A DNA stretch of 35,268 nucleotides from JBBDMW01 sp040878005 (GCA_040878005.1 JBBDMW010000014.1:1-35268), one strand, 5' to 3'. Counted from the stretch's first letter, positions 7,639-15,887 are shown. Made by a program: numbers and translations. Notes: generated by a model not told the origin, from the letters alone.

Positions 7639-8229
7639 ATGTGGAAGAGAAGAGCGGGAATCACTCTTGCGGCCCTGGTGTTGATCGCAGCGCTAGGCAC
7701 TGGAGCAGCGCTCGGAATAGGTCAGTCGGCCGACAGAGGCGGGACACAGGGTGATCAGGTGGAGAGCGCCTCACAGGACGAAACCCAGGATGAGGTCACT
7801 GCCCCGTTCACGCCCATAGACCGAATGGAAATGGTTGCCAAAGAGGTTCCCGCGTTCGGTGGACTGTTCAAAGACAGGAACCCGGACGGTTCACTGACCG
7901 TGTATGTGTATATGACGGACGAAAGCGACAGGGCAGGCGCCGAGAAGGCTGCTGACGCATTGCTGAGAGACTCAGACGTCATAAGTGAGATGAAGGTCTT
8001 AAAGGCGAACTACCCGTTTACAGACATCGCCGAGTGGTACCGCCAGTTGAAGCGGCACCTGTGGGCGGCGGTGGACGAAATCACGAGGTCTGGCGTTGGT
8101 TACGAGACCAACCAGATCAGAATCTACCTTTCTGACCTTTCCGCCACAGACAAGGTCAGGCAGGTGCTTCGGGAGCTTGGCATACCTGTTGACGCTGTGC
8201 TGCTCAGGAACGGACAGTGGTCTTTCTAA
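7639..8229 (+). CDS. Exported protein of unknown function, protease-prodomain-like
   Basis: A 196-residue protein with a clear N-terminal signal or anchor (residues 5-27, Ala/Leu/Ile-rich after three basic residues) and a Gln/Asp/Glu-rich linker. A C-terminal alpha/beta part contains 'FTDIAEWYRQLKRHLWAA' and 'GVGYETNQIRIYLSDL'. That pattern (helix with Trp-Tyr, then a 'xNxIxIxL' strand) resembles the small alpha/beta region found before some secreted trypsin-like proteases. No protease domain follows, and the gene ends at a good terminator. The resemblance is by eye and weak. GGAGG lies 15 bases and AAGGGG 6 bases before the ATG. It is a single-gene unit facing away from the two other exported-protein genes. 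Confidence 0.7.
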   Translation: MWKRRAGITLAALVLIAALGTGAALGIGQSADRGGTQGDQVESASQDETQDEVTAPFTPIDRMEMVAKEVPAFGGLFKDRNPDGSLTVYVYMTDESDRAGAEKAADALLRDSDVISEMKVLKANYPFTDIAEWYRQLKRHLWAAVDEITRSGVGYETNQIRIYLSDLSATDKVRQVLRELGIPVDAVLLRNGQWSF

Positions 8230-8237
8230 CGGATACC

Positions 8238-8273
8238 AAAAGTGCCCCGGCGGGTTCCGCCAGGGCACTTTTT
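8238..8273. terminator. Bidirectional intrinsic terminator
   Basis: AAAAGTGCCC (8238-8247) pairs with GGGCACTTTT (8263-8272), and GGCGG (8249-8253) pairs with CCGCC (8257-8261) across a three-base loop, with one C-A mismatch. The stem ends in T5 on the plus strand and T4 on the minus strand. It therefore serves both the exported-protein gene (plus) and gap (minus), whose stops flank it. Confidence 0.9.
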
Positions 8274-8303
8274 GAACTTATCTGTAGCGGCAAGGGTTCG
8301 CGG

Positions 8304-9317
8304 TTACAGGCCCTTGCCTGCTATGAACGCTGCTATGTCCGCGGTACGGGCCGAGTAGCCCCACTCGTTGTCGTACCAGCCGACTATCTTTACGAAGCCA
8401 TCTCCCACTACTGCCGTGGACAGGCCATCGATGATGCAGCTGTGGGGGTTGCCCTTGAAGTCGACTGACACGAGGGGCTCATCCGTCACGTCCAGGATGC
8501 CCTTGAGCGAACCGGCGGCGGCGTCCTTGTAGGCTTCGTTGATCTCGCCTGCTGATGCCTTGGTCTTGATGGTGGCGGTCAGGTCAGTTACGGACACGGT
8601 GATGGTGGGCACCCTGTAGGCCATGCCATCTATACGCCCCTTGAGGTCAGGGATCACCTTGGTTACGGCGCGGGCTGCGCCAGTGGTGGTGGGGATGATG
8701 CTGTTGGCGGCAGCGCGGGCGCGGCGCAAGTCGCTGTGGACCTGGTCCAGTATCCGCTGGTCGTTCGTGTACGAGTGGATGGTGGACATGAGGGCGTAGT
8801 CAATGCCGAAGGCGTCGTGAAGCACCTTCGCCATGGGCGCAACGCAGTTAGTGGTGCAGGATGCGTTGGAGATGACGGTGTGCTTCGACGGGTCGTACTC
8901 GTTCTCATTCACGCCCAGGACCACGGTCAGGTCTTCGTTGGTGGCGGGGGCAGAGATGATGACCTTCCTGGCGCCGCCCTTGAGGTGGCCCGCCGCCTTC
9001 TCAGCGTCAGTGAAGATGCCGGTGGACTCCACGACGATCTCCACGCCTACCGAAGACCATTGCAGGGCTGCGGGGTCCCGCTCGGAGAAGACCTTGATCT
9101 TGCGGCCATCTATGACGAGGTCATCGCCGGCGGCCTCCACAGAGCCGGGGTAGACGCCATACGTGCTGTCGTACTTGAACAGGTGCGCGTTGGTCTTTGC
9201 GTCCGCGAGGTCATTGACTGCAACGACCTCGAGCGAGTCTGAATGCCGTTCAGAAATGGTCCTGAGAACCTGGCGGCCAATGCGTCCGAACCCGTTTATG
9301 CCAACCTTCGTAGTCAT
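8304..9317 (-). CDS. gap: Glyceraldehyde-3-phosphate dehydrogenase, type I
   Basis: NAD-linked glycolytic enzyme converting glyceraldehyde 3-phosphate to 1,3-bisphosphoglycerate. The 337-residue length is normal. It has the Rossmann motif 'GINGFGRIGR' at 6-15, an Asp at the end of the second strand ('VNDL', Asp36) that favours NAD over NADP, the catalytic Cys154 in 'SNASCTTNC', and His181 in 'IHSYTNDQ'. The C-terminal 'WYDNEWGYS' signature is present. It lies 168 bases downstream of eno on the same strand, so it is either the last gene of the rph-LOG-eno unit or has its own promoter in the gap. Confidence 0.97.
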   Translation of the reverse strand: MTTKVGINGFGRIGRQVLRTISERHSDSLEVVAVNDLADAKTNAHLFKYDSTYGVYPGSVEAAGDDLVIDGRKIKVFSERDPAALQWSSVGVEIVVESTGIFTDAEKAAGHLKGGARKVIISAPATNEDLTVVLGVNENEYDPSKHTVISNASCTTNCVAPMAKVLHDAFGIDYALMSTIHSYTNDQRILDQVHSDLRRARAAANSIIPTTTGAARAVTKVIPDLKGRIDGMAYRVPTITVSVTDLTATIKTKASAGEINEAYKDAAAGSLKGILDVTDEPLVSVDFKGNPHSCIIDGLSTAVVGDGFVKIVGWYDNEWGYSARTADIAAFIAGKGL

Positions 9318-9485
9318 GCCCTCGTGCCTTTCTGGAAGCTGCCCAAAACGTGCGGCATTCGCTCGTCCATATCGCAGGACAGGACCGCCCTGCGGTCACT
9401 GCCATAACCTTAAACCCTTTTCATCATTGGAGAGGTTCAAACAGGCAAGATTCTAGTATCAGAGGGTTATGCGAAGGGAGCAGGA

Positions 9486-10778
9486 TCAGCGCCGGACCCT
9501 GCCGCCTGCATACACCGCCCTGTCACCCAACGCCTGCTCTATGTGAAGCAGGCGGTTGTACTTTGCGACCCTCTCACTGCGCGCCGGTGCGCCCGTCTTT
9601 ATTTGCCCCGCAGAAGTGCCAACAGCGAGATCCGCGATGGTCGTGTCCTCCGTCTCGCCGGAGCGGTGGCTTACAACTACTCCAAAGCCGGCCTGCTTCG
9701 CAATGCGGATGGTGTCCAGCGTCTCGCTAACGGTGCCGACCTGGTTCAGCTTGATGAGAATGGCGTTGCCTGCCTTCTCTGCAATACCGCGCTCCAGGTA
9801 CTCAGCCTGCGTAACGAACAGGTCATCGCCGACCAACTGCAGCCTGTCTCCGCCATTTCGGGTGAACTCGGCCCAGCCCTCCCAGTCGTTTTCAGCCATG
9901 CCGTCTTCAATGCTGTAGATGGGGTAATCGCTGGACAGTTGAATGTACTCCCGGACCATCTCGGCAGACGAAAGGCGGCGTCCGTCCCGCTTCAGGTCAT
10001 ACTGGCTCGCGCCGGTGTCATAGAACTCGCTTGCGGCCGGGTCCAGGGCCACGAACACATCTTCACCCGGCCTGTAACCGGCATCTTCTATGGCCTGCGT
10101 AACAAAGTCCAGCGCCTGCCGGTTGGTCAGCCCCTGCGGCGCGTATCCGCCCTCGAAGCCCACGTTGGTCGAGTGGCCCTGGTCGTGCAGGAACGCGCCC
10201 AACTGGTGGTAAATCTCCGCCCCCGCCCGGAGAGCCTCAGAGAAAGTGGGAAGGCCAATGGGAGCGATCATGAACTCCTGGAAGTCGGTTGACCCCGCCG
10301 CGTGCGCGCCGCCGTTGAGAATGTTGAGCATGGGCACGGGGAGTTCAACCGGGGTGTCATGCCCTCCAAGGTTCGCTATGTGCTCGTACAGGGTTACGCC
10401 CCGGCTGGCCGCGGACGCATGGAGAGAGGCCAGGGATATGGCCAGGACGGCGTTTGCGCCGAGGCGCTCCTTCTTGCTGCCGCCGGCGATTTCGATCATG
10501 GCGTTGTCCACACCCTGCTGGTCGTCAGCGTCCATGCCCCGCGCGGCTTCCTGCAAGGGGCCGTTGGCGTTGGCCACCGCTGTGAGGACGCCCTTGCCCC
10601 GGTAGCGCCCCTTGTCGCCATCCCTAAGCTCCAGCGCTTCCCGCTCGCCGGTGCTTGCGCCGGACGGGACGGATGCCCCCGCCCGCGTGCCATCTTCCAG
10701 CGTTACCACCGCGTACACGGTGGGGTTTCCCCTGGAGTCCAGGATCTCCCTTGCGTTCACTGTACTGATCTTGCTCAT
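9486..10778 (-). CDS. eno: Enolase
   Basis: Phosphopyruvate hydratase of glycolysis (2-phosphoglycerate to phosphoenolpyruvate). The start is set at the ATG at 10778, giving 430 residues and the usual opening 'KISTVNAREILDSRGNPT'. An AGGA lies 8 bases upstream. An in-frame codon at 10817 would add 13 unlikely residues overlapping the upstream gene. Other family marks are 'SGASTGEREALELRDGD', 'LNGGAHA', the metal-binding 'YSIEDGMAENDWEGW' and 'VGDDLFVT', and the C-terminal catalytic 'SHRSGETEDT'. It follows the LOG-like gene after 16 bases and is followed by gap. Confidence 0.97.
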   Translation of the reverse strand: MSKISTVNAREILDSRGNPTVYAVVTLEDGTRAGASVPSGASTGEREALELRDGDKGRYRGKGVLTAVANANGPLQEAARGMDADDQQGVDNAMIEIAGGSKKERLGANAVLAISLASLHASAASRGVTLYEHIANLGGHDTPVELPVPMLNILNGGAHAAGSTDFQEFMIAPIGLPTFSEALRAGAEIYHQLGAFLHDQGHSTNVGFEGGYAPQGLTNRQALDFVTQAIEDAGYRPGEDVFVALDPAASEFYDTGASQYDLKRDGRRLSSAEMVREYIQLSSDYPIYSIEDGMAENDWEGWAEFTRNGGDRLQLVGDDLFVTQAEYLERGIAEKAGNAILIKLNQVGTVSETLDTIRIAKQAGFGVVVSHRSGETEDTTIADLAVGTSAGQIKTGAPARSERVAKYNRLLHIEQALGDRAVYAGGRVRR

Positions 10779-10794
10779 GATTGAAATCCTGTCC

Positions 10795-11316
10795 TCACGA
10801 TGAACCCCGGGCACCATGGTGAAAATGCCCTGCTGCTGTCAGCGCCTTTGTCACCGCATCCTGCGGGTTCTTCGCCTGCACTATGCTGGTATCCGGAGCG
10901 CCGTCCCTCGACAACTCCCAGGTTTCCAGGCCTATCACAGCCGTGCCATCAGCAATGGCGTGGCCGATCTCTGAGAGGGTGCCAAACGCTCCTGATATGG
11001 CTATCACGGCCTGCCCCGTCTTCACAACTATGCTGTTTCTTGCGAAGCCGAGGCCGGTTGGCACAGGGATGTCCACCCACAGGTTGGCAGTCGCCGGGTC
11101 CATGCCGGGCAACAGGCCGACCGTCGTGCCTCCCGCGGACTTCGCTCCCCGGCATACCGCCTCCATCACACCGTTCAACCCGCCACAGACAACCACGGCG
11201 CCGGCCTCAGCCAGCAGCCGGCCCGTTTCCTCCGCCAGTTCCATGGCGCGAGTGGTAGCGAAGTTGCCCGCGCCTATCACGGCGATGAAGGTGCGGCGCT
11301 CCGCCGGGGGAGTCAC
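10795..11316 (-). CDS. LOG/TIGR00725-type nucleotide-binding Rossmann protein
   Basis: A 173-residue single-domain protein of the LOG (lysine-decarboxylase-like)/molybdenum-cofactor-carrier-like superfamily. It has 'GAGN' near 15-18, 'VVCGGLNGVMEAVCRGAKSAGG' between 42 and 63, 'GLGFARNSIVV' at 88-98, and 'SGAFGTLSEIGHAI' at 108-121, which takes the place of the family PGGxGTxxE motif. Relatives include cytokinin-riboside phosphoribohydrolases and cofactor carriers, but the Gly-rich motif here departs from the classical catalytic one. The substrate is therefore open. The GTG start overlaps the rph stop (GTGA), so translation is coupled to rph. Confidence 0.8.
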   Translation of the reverse strand: MTPPAERRTFIAVIGAGNFATTRAMELAEETGRLLAEAGAVVVCGGLNGVMEAVCRGAKSAGGTTVGLLPGMDPATANLWVDIPVPTGLGFARNSIVVKTGQAVIAISGAFGTLSEIGHAIADGTAVIGLETWELSRDGAPDTSIVQAKNPQDAVTKALTAAGHFHHGARGSS

Positions 11317-12074
11317 CCAATCGCTCCGATGATGCGGCGCTGCGCCTCCAGCAGGTCACGTATGCCCTGCTCTGCCAGGTCCAGCAGGCCGTCAAGCTGG
11401 CGGCGATTGAAGGCAAGCCCCTCCGCGGTGCCCTGCACCTCCACGAATTCTATGTTGCCAGTCATCACGACGTTAAGGTCCACCTCAGCCGTCGAGTCCT
11501 CATCATAAGCAAGGTCAAGCATCGGCGTATCCCTGACAATGCCGACACTGGTGGCGGCAATCGGGGTGATGATGGGGTCCTTCTGAAGCGCGCCTGAGCT
11601 TCGCAGCTTCGATACTGCCTGGTACAGGGCCACGAAGCCGCCAGTTATGGCAGCGGTTCGGGTGCCGCCATCGGCCCGAAGGACATCGCAGTCCACCGTG
11701 ATGGTGATCTCGCCCAGCGCCTGCATATCGACAACAGCCCGCAACGACCTGCCAATCAACCGTTGTATCTCCTGCGTCCGCCCGCTGAGGCCGCCGCGCC
11801 TGCCCTCCCGCGGGATGCGCTCTGAAGATGATCGCGGGAGCATGCCGTACTCTGCCGTGACCCATCCCTGGCCACTTCCCCTGCGCCACGGCGGCACTCC
11901 CATGCCTACCGTGGCCGAACACACGACGTGGGTGTTGCCGGTTTCTATCAGGGCGGAGCCTTCTGCATTAGGCAGGAAGCCGGGAGTTATGCGGACTGCC
12001 CTGGCTTCGGTTGGTGAGCGCCCATCAATGCGGGCGCCGGGGGGCGTGGTTTCTTCTGGTGTCTGTGAGTTCAA
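11313..12074 (-). CDS. rph: Ribonuclease PH
   Basis: Phosphate-dependent 3'-to-5' exoribonuclease that trims tRNA and other RNA 3' ends. At 253 residues it has the family marks 'RIDGRSP', 'GWVTAEYGMLPRSS', 'GRTQEIQRLIGRSLRAVV' (phosphate-binding Arg region), and 'DCDVLRADGGTRTAAITGGF'. The catalytic Asp region is in 'MLDLAYDEDSTAEVDLNVV'. The best start is a TTG at 12074, because it gives a normal N terminus, but no good Shine-Dalgarno sequence is placed before it (an AAGG lies about 14 bases upstream). The exact start is uncertain. First gene of the rph-LOG-eno(-gap) unit. Confidence 0.95.
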   Translation of the reverse strand: MNSQTPEETTPPGARIDGRSPTEARAVRITPGFLPNAEGSALIETGNTHVVCSATVGMGVPPWRRGSGQGWVTAEYGMLPRSSSERIPREGRRGGLSGRTQEIQRLIGRSLRAVVDMQALGEITITVDCDVLRADGGTRTAAITGGFVALYQAVSKLRSSGALQKDPIITPIAATSVGIVRDTPMLDLAYDEDSTAEVDLNVVMTGNIEFVEVQGTAEGLAFNRRQLDGLLDLAEQGIRDLLEAQRRIIGAIG

Positions 12075-12295
12075 AATGCTGATGATCGCCTTACATGAAA
12101 AGGGCGCGTGCTTCGTTTGAAGCCACGCGCCACAACTGCGGCGGAGTATAGCATGTGGCAGTCGTGGTTCTGGCGCTGGTCATCACGGGCTTCGCAGGTT
12201 GCTGTGATGAACATCCAGACTGGGCGGGCAAGGCGCGATAAGATGCTCGGCGGATGAAACGTATGCGGTACAGCAGACAGGAACAGGAGCAGTAA

Positions 12296-13216
12296 ATGAA
12301 GGTAGCGGTTATGGGCGCAGGCGCAGTCGGGGGATACTTCGGCGGGGTGCTGGCCAGGAACGGCGAAGACGTGACGCTGATCTGCAGGGGCGCGCACCGT
12401 GATGCCATTGTGAAGGACGGCCTCAAGGTGAGCAGCCACTGGGGTGACTTCACAGTGAGCCCGGCAGCGACACCTGACCCGTCAAAAGTAGGGCCCGTGG
12501 ACCTGGTGCTGCACTGCGTGAAGCTGTACTCGAACGCCGAGGCGCTGCCGCTTATCAGGCCAATGATTGGCCCGGATACCACCATTCTCACAGTCCAGAA
12601 CGGTGTGACGAGCGGCGCCATCATCGCCGGAGTTTACGGCTGGGAACGGGTGCTGCAGGGAGCGACATACATCGAGGCGGCGATGACCGGGCTGGGCCAG
12701 ATCGAGCAATCCGGATCAGTGGCGAAGATAGAGTTTGGCGAGAAAGACGGCAGCCGCTCATCAAGGACTGATGCCATTCAGAAGCTGCTGGACAAGCCGG
12801 GCATCCAGGTCGATGTGAGCAGCGATATCGTGGGCACGCTGTGGTCGAAGCTGGTGTCGGTGGCGTCCATAGGCACCGTTGTGACGGCGGCAAGGGCCAC
12901 GCTGCCTGAAGTGCTGGCCGGGTCTGAGGGCGAGCGAACCATACGCACCGTCATGGAGGAGATTGTCGCCGTCGGACAATCGCAGGGCGTGAAGTTCGCC
13001 CCGCGCGTGGTGGACACGAAGCTTGAAGGGGCGAAGGAAGAGGCGGAGGAGTTCAAGTCTTCATTGCAGTTCGACCTCTACAACGGCAGGCCGCTGGAGA
13101 TCGATGACATCCTGGGCGCGGTGGTGGTGAAAGGCCGGGAAGCGGGTATTCCTGTGCCTGCAAGCGCTGCGTTGGTGACGGTCCTTGAGAAGCTCAAGAA
13201 GGGTTCTCCCCATTGA
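12296..13216 (+). CDS. 2-dehydropantoate 2-reductase family protein (PanE/ApbA)
   Basis: NADPH-dependent reductase of the ketopantoate reductase family (306 residues). It has the dinucleotide-binding GAGAVGGYFG at 7-16, 'VQNGV' at 100-104, and Lys185 in 'LWSKLV' at the catalytic-lysine position. The C-terminal domain has Ser255-Ser256 and Glu268 in 'NGRPLEID', matching the pantoate-binding Ser and Glu region. The ATG has AGGAG 6 bases upstream. Paralogues that reduce other 2-oxo acids are common, so its place in pantothenate synthesis is likely but not proven; no panB, panC or panD is nearby. It overlaps the following NYN gene by 4 bases. Confidence 0.85.
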   Translation: MKVAVMGAGAVGGYFGGVLARNGEDVTLICRGAHRDAIVKDGLKVSSHWGDFTVSPAATPDPSKVGPVDLVLHCVKLYSNAEALPLIRPMIGPDTTILTVQNGVTSGAIIAGVYGWERVLQGATYIEAAMTGLGQIEQSGSVAKIEFGEKDGSRSSRTDAIQKLLDKPGIQVDVSSDIVGTLWSKLVSVASIGTVVTAARATLPEVLAGSEGERTIRTVMEEIVAVGQSQGVKFAPRVVDTKLEGAKEEAEEFKSSLQFDLYNGRPLEIDDILGAVVVKGREAGIPVPASAALVTVLEKLKKGSPH

Positions 13217-13833
13217 GCGCAAAGCTGACAAGAGACACTGCGGCTCATGTAGCGGACCTGCACGAGCGGCGCGGGCGCGCAATCTGGCTGATAGACGCGG
13301 CTTACATGTTCAACGCCCAGCGCTCGGTGGGCTACGATTACCAGTTCGACTACCTGAAGCTGCGGAGTTACCTGGAACGGGCCGGGGACATACAACGCGG
13401 CTACTTCGTCAACTCGGTGATGAGCCCGATACCGGACGGCCAGGCCCGCTTTCACAACTGGCTGAAGACAGCGCGCCCGCATGGCCCGCAGTTGATAGTG
13501 CAGCTATACGAGCTAAAGGACCGCGAGGTCACATGCACGCATTGCGGCGGCCGGTCGATCACGCAGGTGCAGAAGGGCGTGGATGTGGGGATCGCTACGC
13601 TCATGGTGCGCCTGGCCGACCAGGACAATTACGACACGGTGATCCTCTCCAGCGGCGATGGCGACTACCTGGATGCGGTACGGCACATCAAGGAGTACAT
13701 GAATAAGCGGCTGGAGCTATGCGTGTTTGAGCTTGGGGTGTCACCCGACTTGCAGGCGTACGCCGACAGGCTGTGGTGGATCAACGATTTCCACGAGGAC
13801 ATCGCTCGGACGGAACACCCGGACCGGGAGTAG
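13213..13833 (+). CDS. NYN-domain (LabA/DUF88-type) putative nuclease
   Basis: A 206-residue protein with a PIN-like NYN fold. The acidic residues expected for metal-dependent RNA cleavage are Asp28 in 'WLIDAAYMF', Asp124 in 'KGVDVGIA', and Asp149/Asp151 in 'SSGDGDYLDAV'. Between strands it carries a single CTHCGG knuckle (Cys108, Cys111), a feature of one NYN subgroup. The TTG start overlaps the panE-like stop (TTGA), with AAGAAGGG about 9 bases before it, so translation is probably coupled. The family is implicated in RNA turnover, but the target here is unknown. Confidence 0.85.
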   Translation: MSAKLTRDTAAHVADLHERRGRAIWLIDAAYMFNAQRSVGYDYQFDYLKLRSYLERAGDIQRGYFVNSVMSPIPDGQARFHNWLKTARPHGPQLIVQLYELKDREVTCTHCGGRSITQVQKGVDVGIATLMVRLADQDNYDTVILSSGDGDYLDAVRHIKEYMNKRLELCVFELGVSPDLQAYADRLWWINDFHEDIARTEHPDRE

Positions 13834-13892
13834 GCGGAACACGGCCCGTTCCCAGGCGTCAACTCGCCAGAACGTCGTTGAGCCGCCGCTCG

Positions 13893-14279
13893 TCACTCCT
13901 GCGGCGGGGCTTCCGCAAGGACGGCGGCACGAACGGCGTTTGCCACCTGCTGTGCCTGTTGGCCCTGCTCTATCCACATCTTTACGGAGTCTTCAACGTG
14001 CTGCCGGGCCTCCCGGTCCTCCATCTCCTGCGTATCCGCGAGGGCGTGAATCACCAGTGTCTTGTGGACAGTTTCAAGAAGGCTGCTCCAGTTGGCGAAC
14101 AGCTCATCTGGAACCTGTGTCTTCACCTCGTCAGGAGCGCTCTCATCCAACAGCCGCCTCGTGAAGCTTATGTCGGTCCGCATCCACGTGAGCGCCGCGG
14201 CGAGCAGCCCCACTTCATCGGCCTTTAGAAACACCTTGAGGCCGCCCGATGTCCTGGCGGCGTTCTCACGTTCATTCAT
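13893..14279 (-). CDS. Small protein of unknown function, mainly helical
   Basis: A 128-residue predicted helical protein. The start is placed at the ATG at 14279 because GAGAAG lies 7 bases upstream; an ATG two codons earlier (14285) is also possible. The sequence has long amphipathic runs ('DELFANWSSLLETVHKTL', 'VEDSVKMWIEQGQQAQQV') and one Trp-containing segment near 30 ('ALTWMRTD'). There is no signal peptide, membrane segment or Cys cluster. I do not recognise the family. It stands alone, converging on the NYN gene, and has an Ala/Gln-rich tail. Confidence 0.65.
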   Translation of the reverse strand: MNERENAARTSGGLKVFLKADEVGLLAAALTWMRTDISFTRRLLDESAPDEVKTQVPDELFANWSSLLETVHKTLVIHALADTQEMEDREARQHVEDSVKMWIEQGQQAQQVANAVRAAVLAEAPPQE

Positions 14280-14487
14280 ATTCATTCTTCTCTGGGCTAA
14301 TGTCCGAGATCTGAGCCTCGCAGTGTGCATGCGCGCGGCGCGGCATTCAAGCGATCACCGCCCACAGGGCGGCAGACGGACCGCGAACGCGGTATAACAA
14401 CGTGCGCAGGCTGCGTTCTACGGGCCGGCACGGAACCTTGTTCCGTTCAGTAAAGCTCCCATTCTCGCACTCGGAGGACCCGACATT

Positions 14488-15207
14488 ATGCCCTCATCGT
14501 CCGCCATATCGGATGAAACGCTGGCCAAACTGGGCGCCCTGCCCACACAGACACTGATAGACGGCCTGTGGGTCAAGGAATGGCCGCAGGCGATGATCCA
14601 CGGGGCGCGTCCACTCTTCCCCGGCCAGAAGATGGTGGGGCGTGCTGTCACACTTCGGTTTGTCCCGCATCGCCCGGATATCCTGGCGGACAAGCCCAAG
14701 GGAGAGCAGTCGCCCGAGTACGTGGCGTTCGAACTGTGCGGGCCGAACGAGGTGCTGGTGGCATCAGCGGTCGGCCCGTGGGAGTCGGTTGGCGGCGACA
14801 TCAAGTTCCTGCGCCTGGCACAGCGCAAGGTGGGCGGCCTTGTCACGGACGGCTCCGTGCGGGACACGGAGATGCTCAAGCAGTACGGCTTCCCCGTGTT
14901 CTCATTCTCCACCACAGCCAAACAGGGGCCGGCAGTCATGCAACCCTGGGGAGTGAACGAGGTCATCACGTGCGGCGGTATCGTGATCCGTCCGGGCGAC
15001 GCCATTGTTGGCGACGATGACGGCGTGGTGGTGGTGCCCGCTGCGATGGCCGACGAGGTGCTGAGCGTGGCCGCCGAACGTGAGGCGGTGGAGCACGTGA
15101 TCAAGACGGAGCTTGAGCGCAACCCCGGCTCGCCCGGCAAGTACTACCCGTTCAACGACAACACGTGGAAGTTGTACGAGGAGTACAAGCAGCGCGGCGA
15201 GGCATAG
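14488..15207 (+). CDS. RraA-like protein / HMG-aldolase family
   Basis: A 239-residue member of the RraA/4-hydroxy-4-methyl-2-oxoglutarate aldolase family. Its hallmarks are 'ESVGGDIKF' (Asp104) and 'GGLVTDGSVRDTEML' with the conserved Arg125-Asp126 pair, then 'GGIVIRPGDAIVGDDDGVVV'. In aldolases Arg binds pyruvate and the Asp residues hold the divalent metal, and all are present, so an aldolase or oxaloacetate decarboxylase role is more likely than RNase E inhibition. The C terminus is about 50 residues longer than plain RraA. GGAGG lies 9 bases before the ATG. It stands alone and converges on the DUF4395 gene. Confidence 0.85.
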   Translation: MPSSSAISDETLAKLGALPTQTLIDGLWVKEWPQAMIHGARPLFPGQKMVGRAVTLRFVPHRPDILADKPKGEQSPEYVAFELCGPNEVLVASAVGPWESVGGDIKFLRLAQRKVGGLVTDGSVRDTEMLKQYGFPVFSFSTTAKQGPAVMQPWGVNEVITCGGIVIRPGDAIVGDDDGVVVVPAAMADEVLSVAAEREAVEHVIKTELERNPGSPGKYYPFNDNTWKLYEEYKQRGEA

Positions 15208-15234
15208 GAAGACGGCATCCGGGGGTGCATTGCG

Positions 15235-15744
15235 TTAGCCTTGCGTGGCCGTGTTCCGGTCACGCGCCCATACGTCCGCGCAGTCCTGGCAGACACGCTC
15301 AGGTATGATTTTCGCCCTCATAAGCAGGGCGAAAATCCTGCAGCCAAGGCAGAAGGCAAACACCGCCTCCAGCGTGGCAGCGGCTGCGACCATACCCAGC
15401 AACACGTAGGCTGCGCCCACCTGCCCGAAGCCGAGCGCAAGCACCCCAGCGGTGGCGGTTATGATGAAGCCCATGCCCTGCGCGAACCGCTTGGGCGGGC
15501 CGGCGACCATCTTCGAAGGGTTGCCCAGTGCAGGGACCAGCACCCTTGTAACGAAAAGCCCCAGCGGGCTGAGCTTCGGCCCGGTGAGCACGCGTGCGAG
15601 AAACCCGTAAGCGATCAACGCTATGAACCACGGCTCATCGAAAGCGATGGTGGCTGTCGTCATGAGCACCACGCCGGCAGCGACGAACCTGGCGGAAACC
15701 TCGTTCACCGGGTGAGGAAAGCTGAACAATTCTCTGACTGTCAT
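15235..15744 (-). CDS. DUF4395 membrane protein
   Basis: An integral membrane protein of 169 residues with about four hydrophobic segments. The start is placed at the ATG at 15744, giving the usual 'FSFPHPVNEVSARF' opening, with GGAG 10 bases upstream. A longer frame to 15834 would begin inside a terminator hairpin and is rejected. The family features seen are 'HPVNE' and two Cys pairs, CLGC (132-135) and CQDC (152-155), near the C terminus. The function of DUF4395 is not established; the paired Cys suggest thiol redox or sulfur handling, which is inference. It has a notable 5' leader (see the hairpin entries). Confidence 0.85.
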   Translation of the reverse strand: MTVRELFSFPHPVNEVSARFVAAGVVLMTTATIAFDEPWFIALIAYGFLARVLTGPKLSPLGLFVTRVLVPALGNPSKMVAGPPKRFAQGMGFIITATAGVLALGFGQVGAAYVLLGMVAAAATLEAVFAFCLGCRIFALLMRAKIIPERVCQDCADVWARDRNTATQG

Positions 15745-15808
15745 CGCTGGACGTCTCCAGGGCGCCATTGCTGCTGTGCGACTTCGCATTGAATAAAAAT
15801 GGGGCAAG

Positions 15809-15843
15809 AAAAAGCCCCTCACCTGCCGAAACATGTGAGGGGC
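15809..15843 (-). terminator. Intrinsic terminator in the 5' region of the DUF4395 gene
   Basis: On the minus strand GCCCCTCAC (15843-15835) pairs with GTGAGGGGC (15822-15814) across a 12-base loop, followed directly by T5-C-TT. It lies about 65 bases upstream of the DUF4395 ATG. It could end the transcript of the dehydratase gene (stop at 16060), or be an attenuator in the DUF4395 leader; the complementary segment at 15878-15887 favours the second. Confidence 0.8.
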
Positions 15844-15877
15844 CAGAGGTCCTTGCGGATTAACGCGCGCCTACTTA

Positions 15878-15887
15878 TCACCCCTCC
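15878..15887 (-). promoter_or_regulatory. Possible antiterminator strand in the DUF4395 leader
   Basis: On the minus strand this reads GGAGGGGTGA. The GAGGGG core can pair with CCCCTC in the left arm of the terminator hairpin 35-45 bases downstream. The RNA could therefore form either this helix or the terminator, which is the logic of an attenuator. The rest of the 315-base gap (15745-16059) shows no gene, and I could not match the leader to a known riboswitch class. Confidence 0.35.

Noticed and set aside
10779..10817. Longer N terminus for enolase
   Set aside because: It overlaps the upstream LOG-like gene and is absent from the standard enolase start 'MSKISTVNAREI'.
15745..15834. Longer N terminus for the DUF4395 protein
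   Set aside because: The extra 30 residues start within the terminator hairpin and are not family-like.
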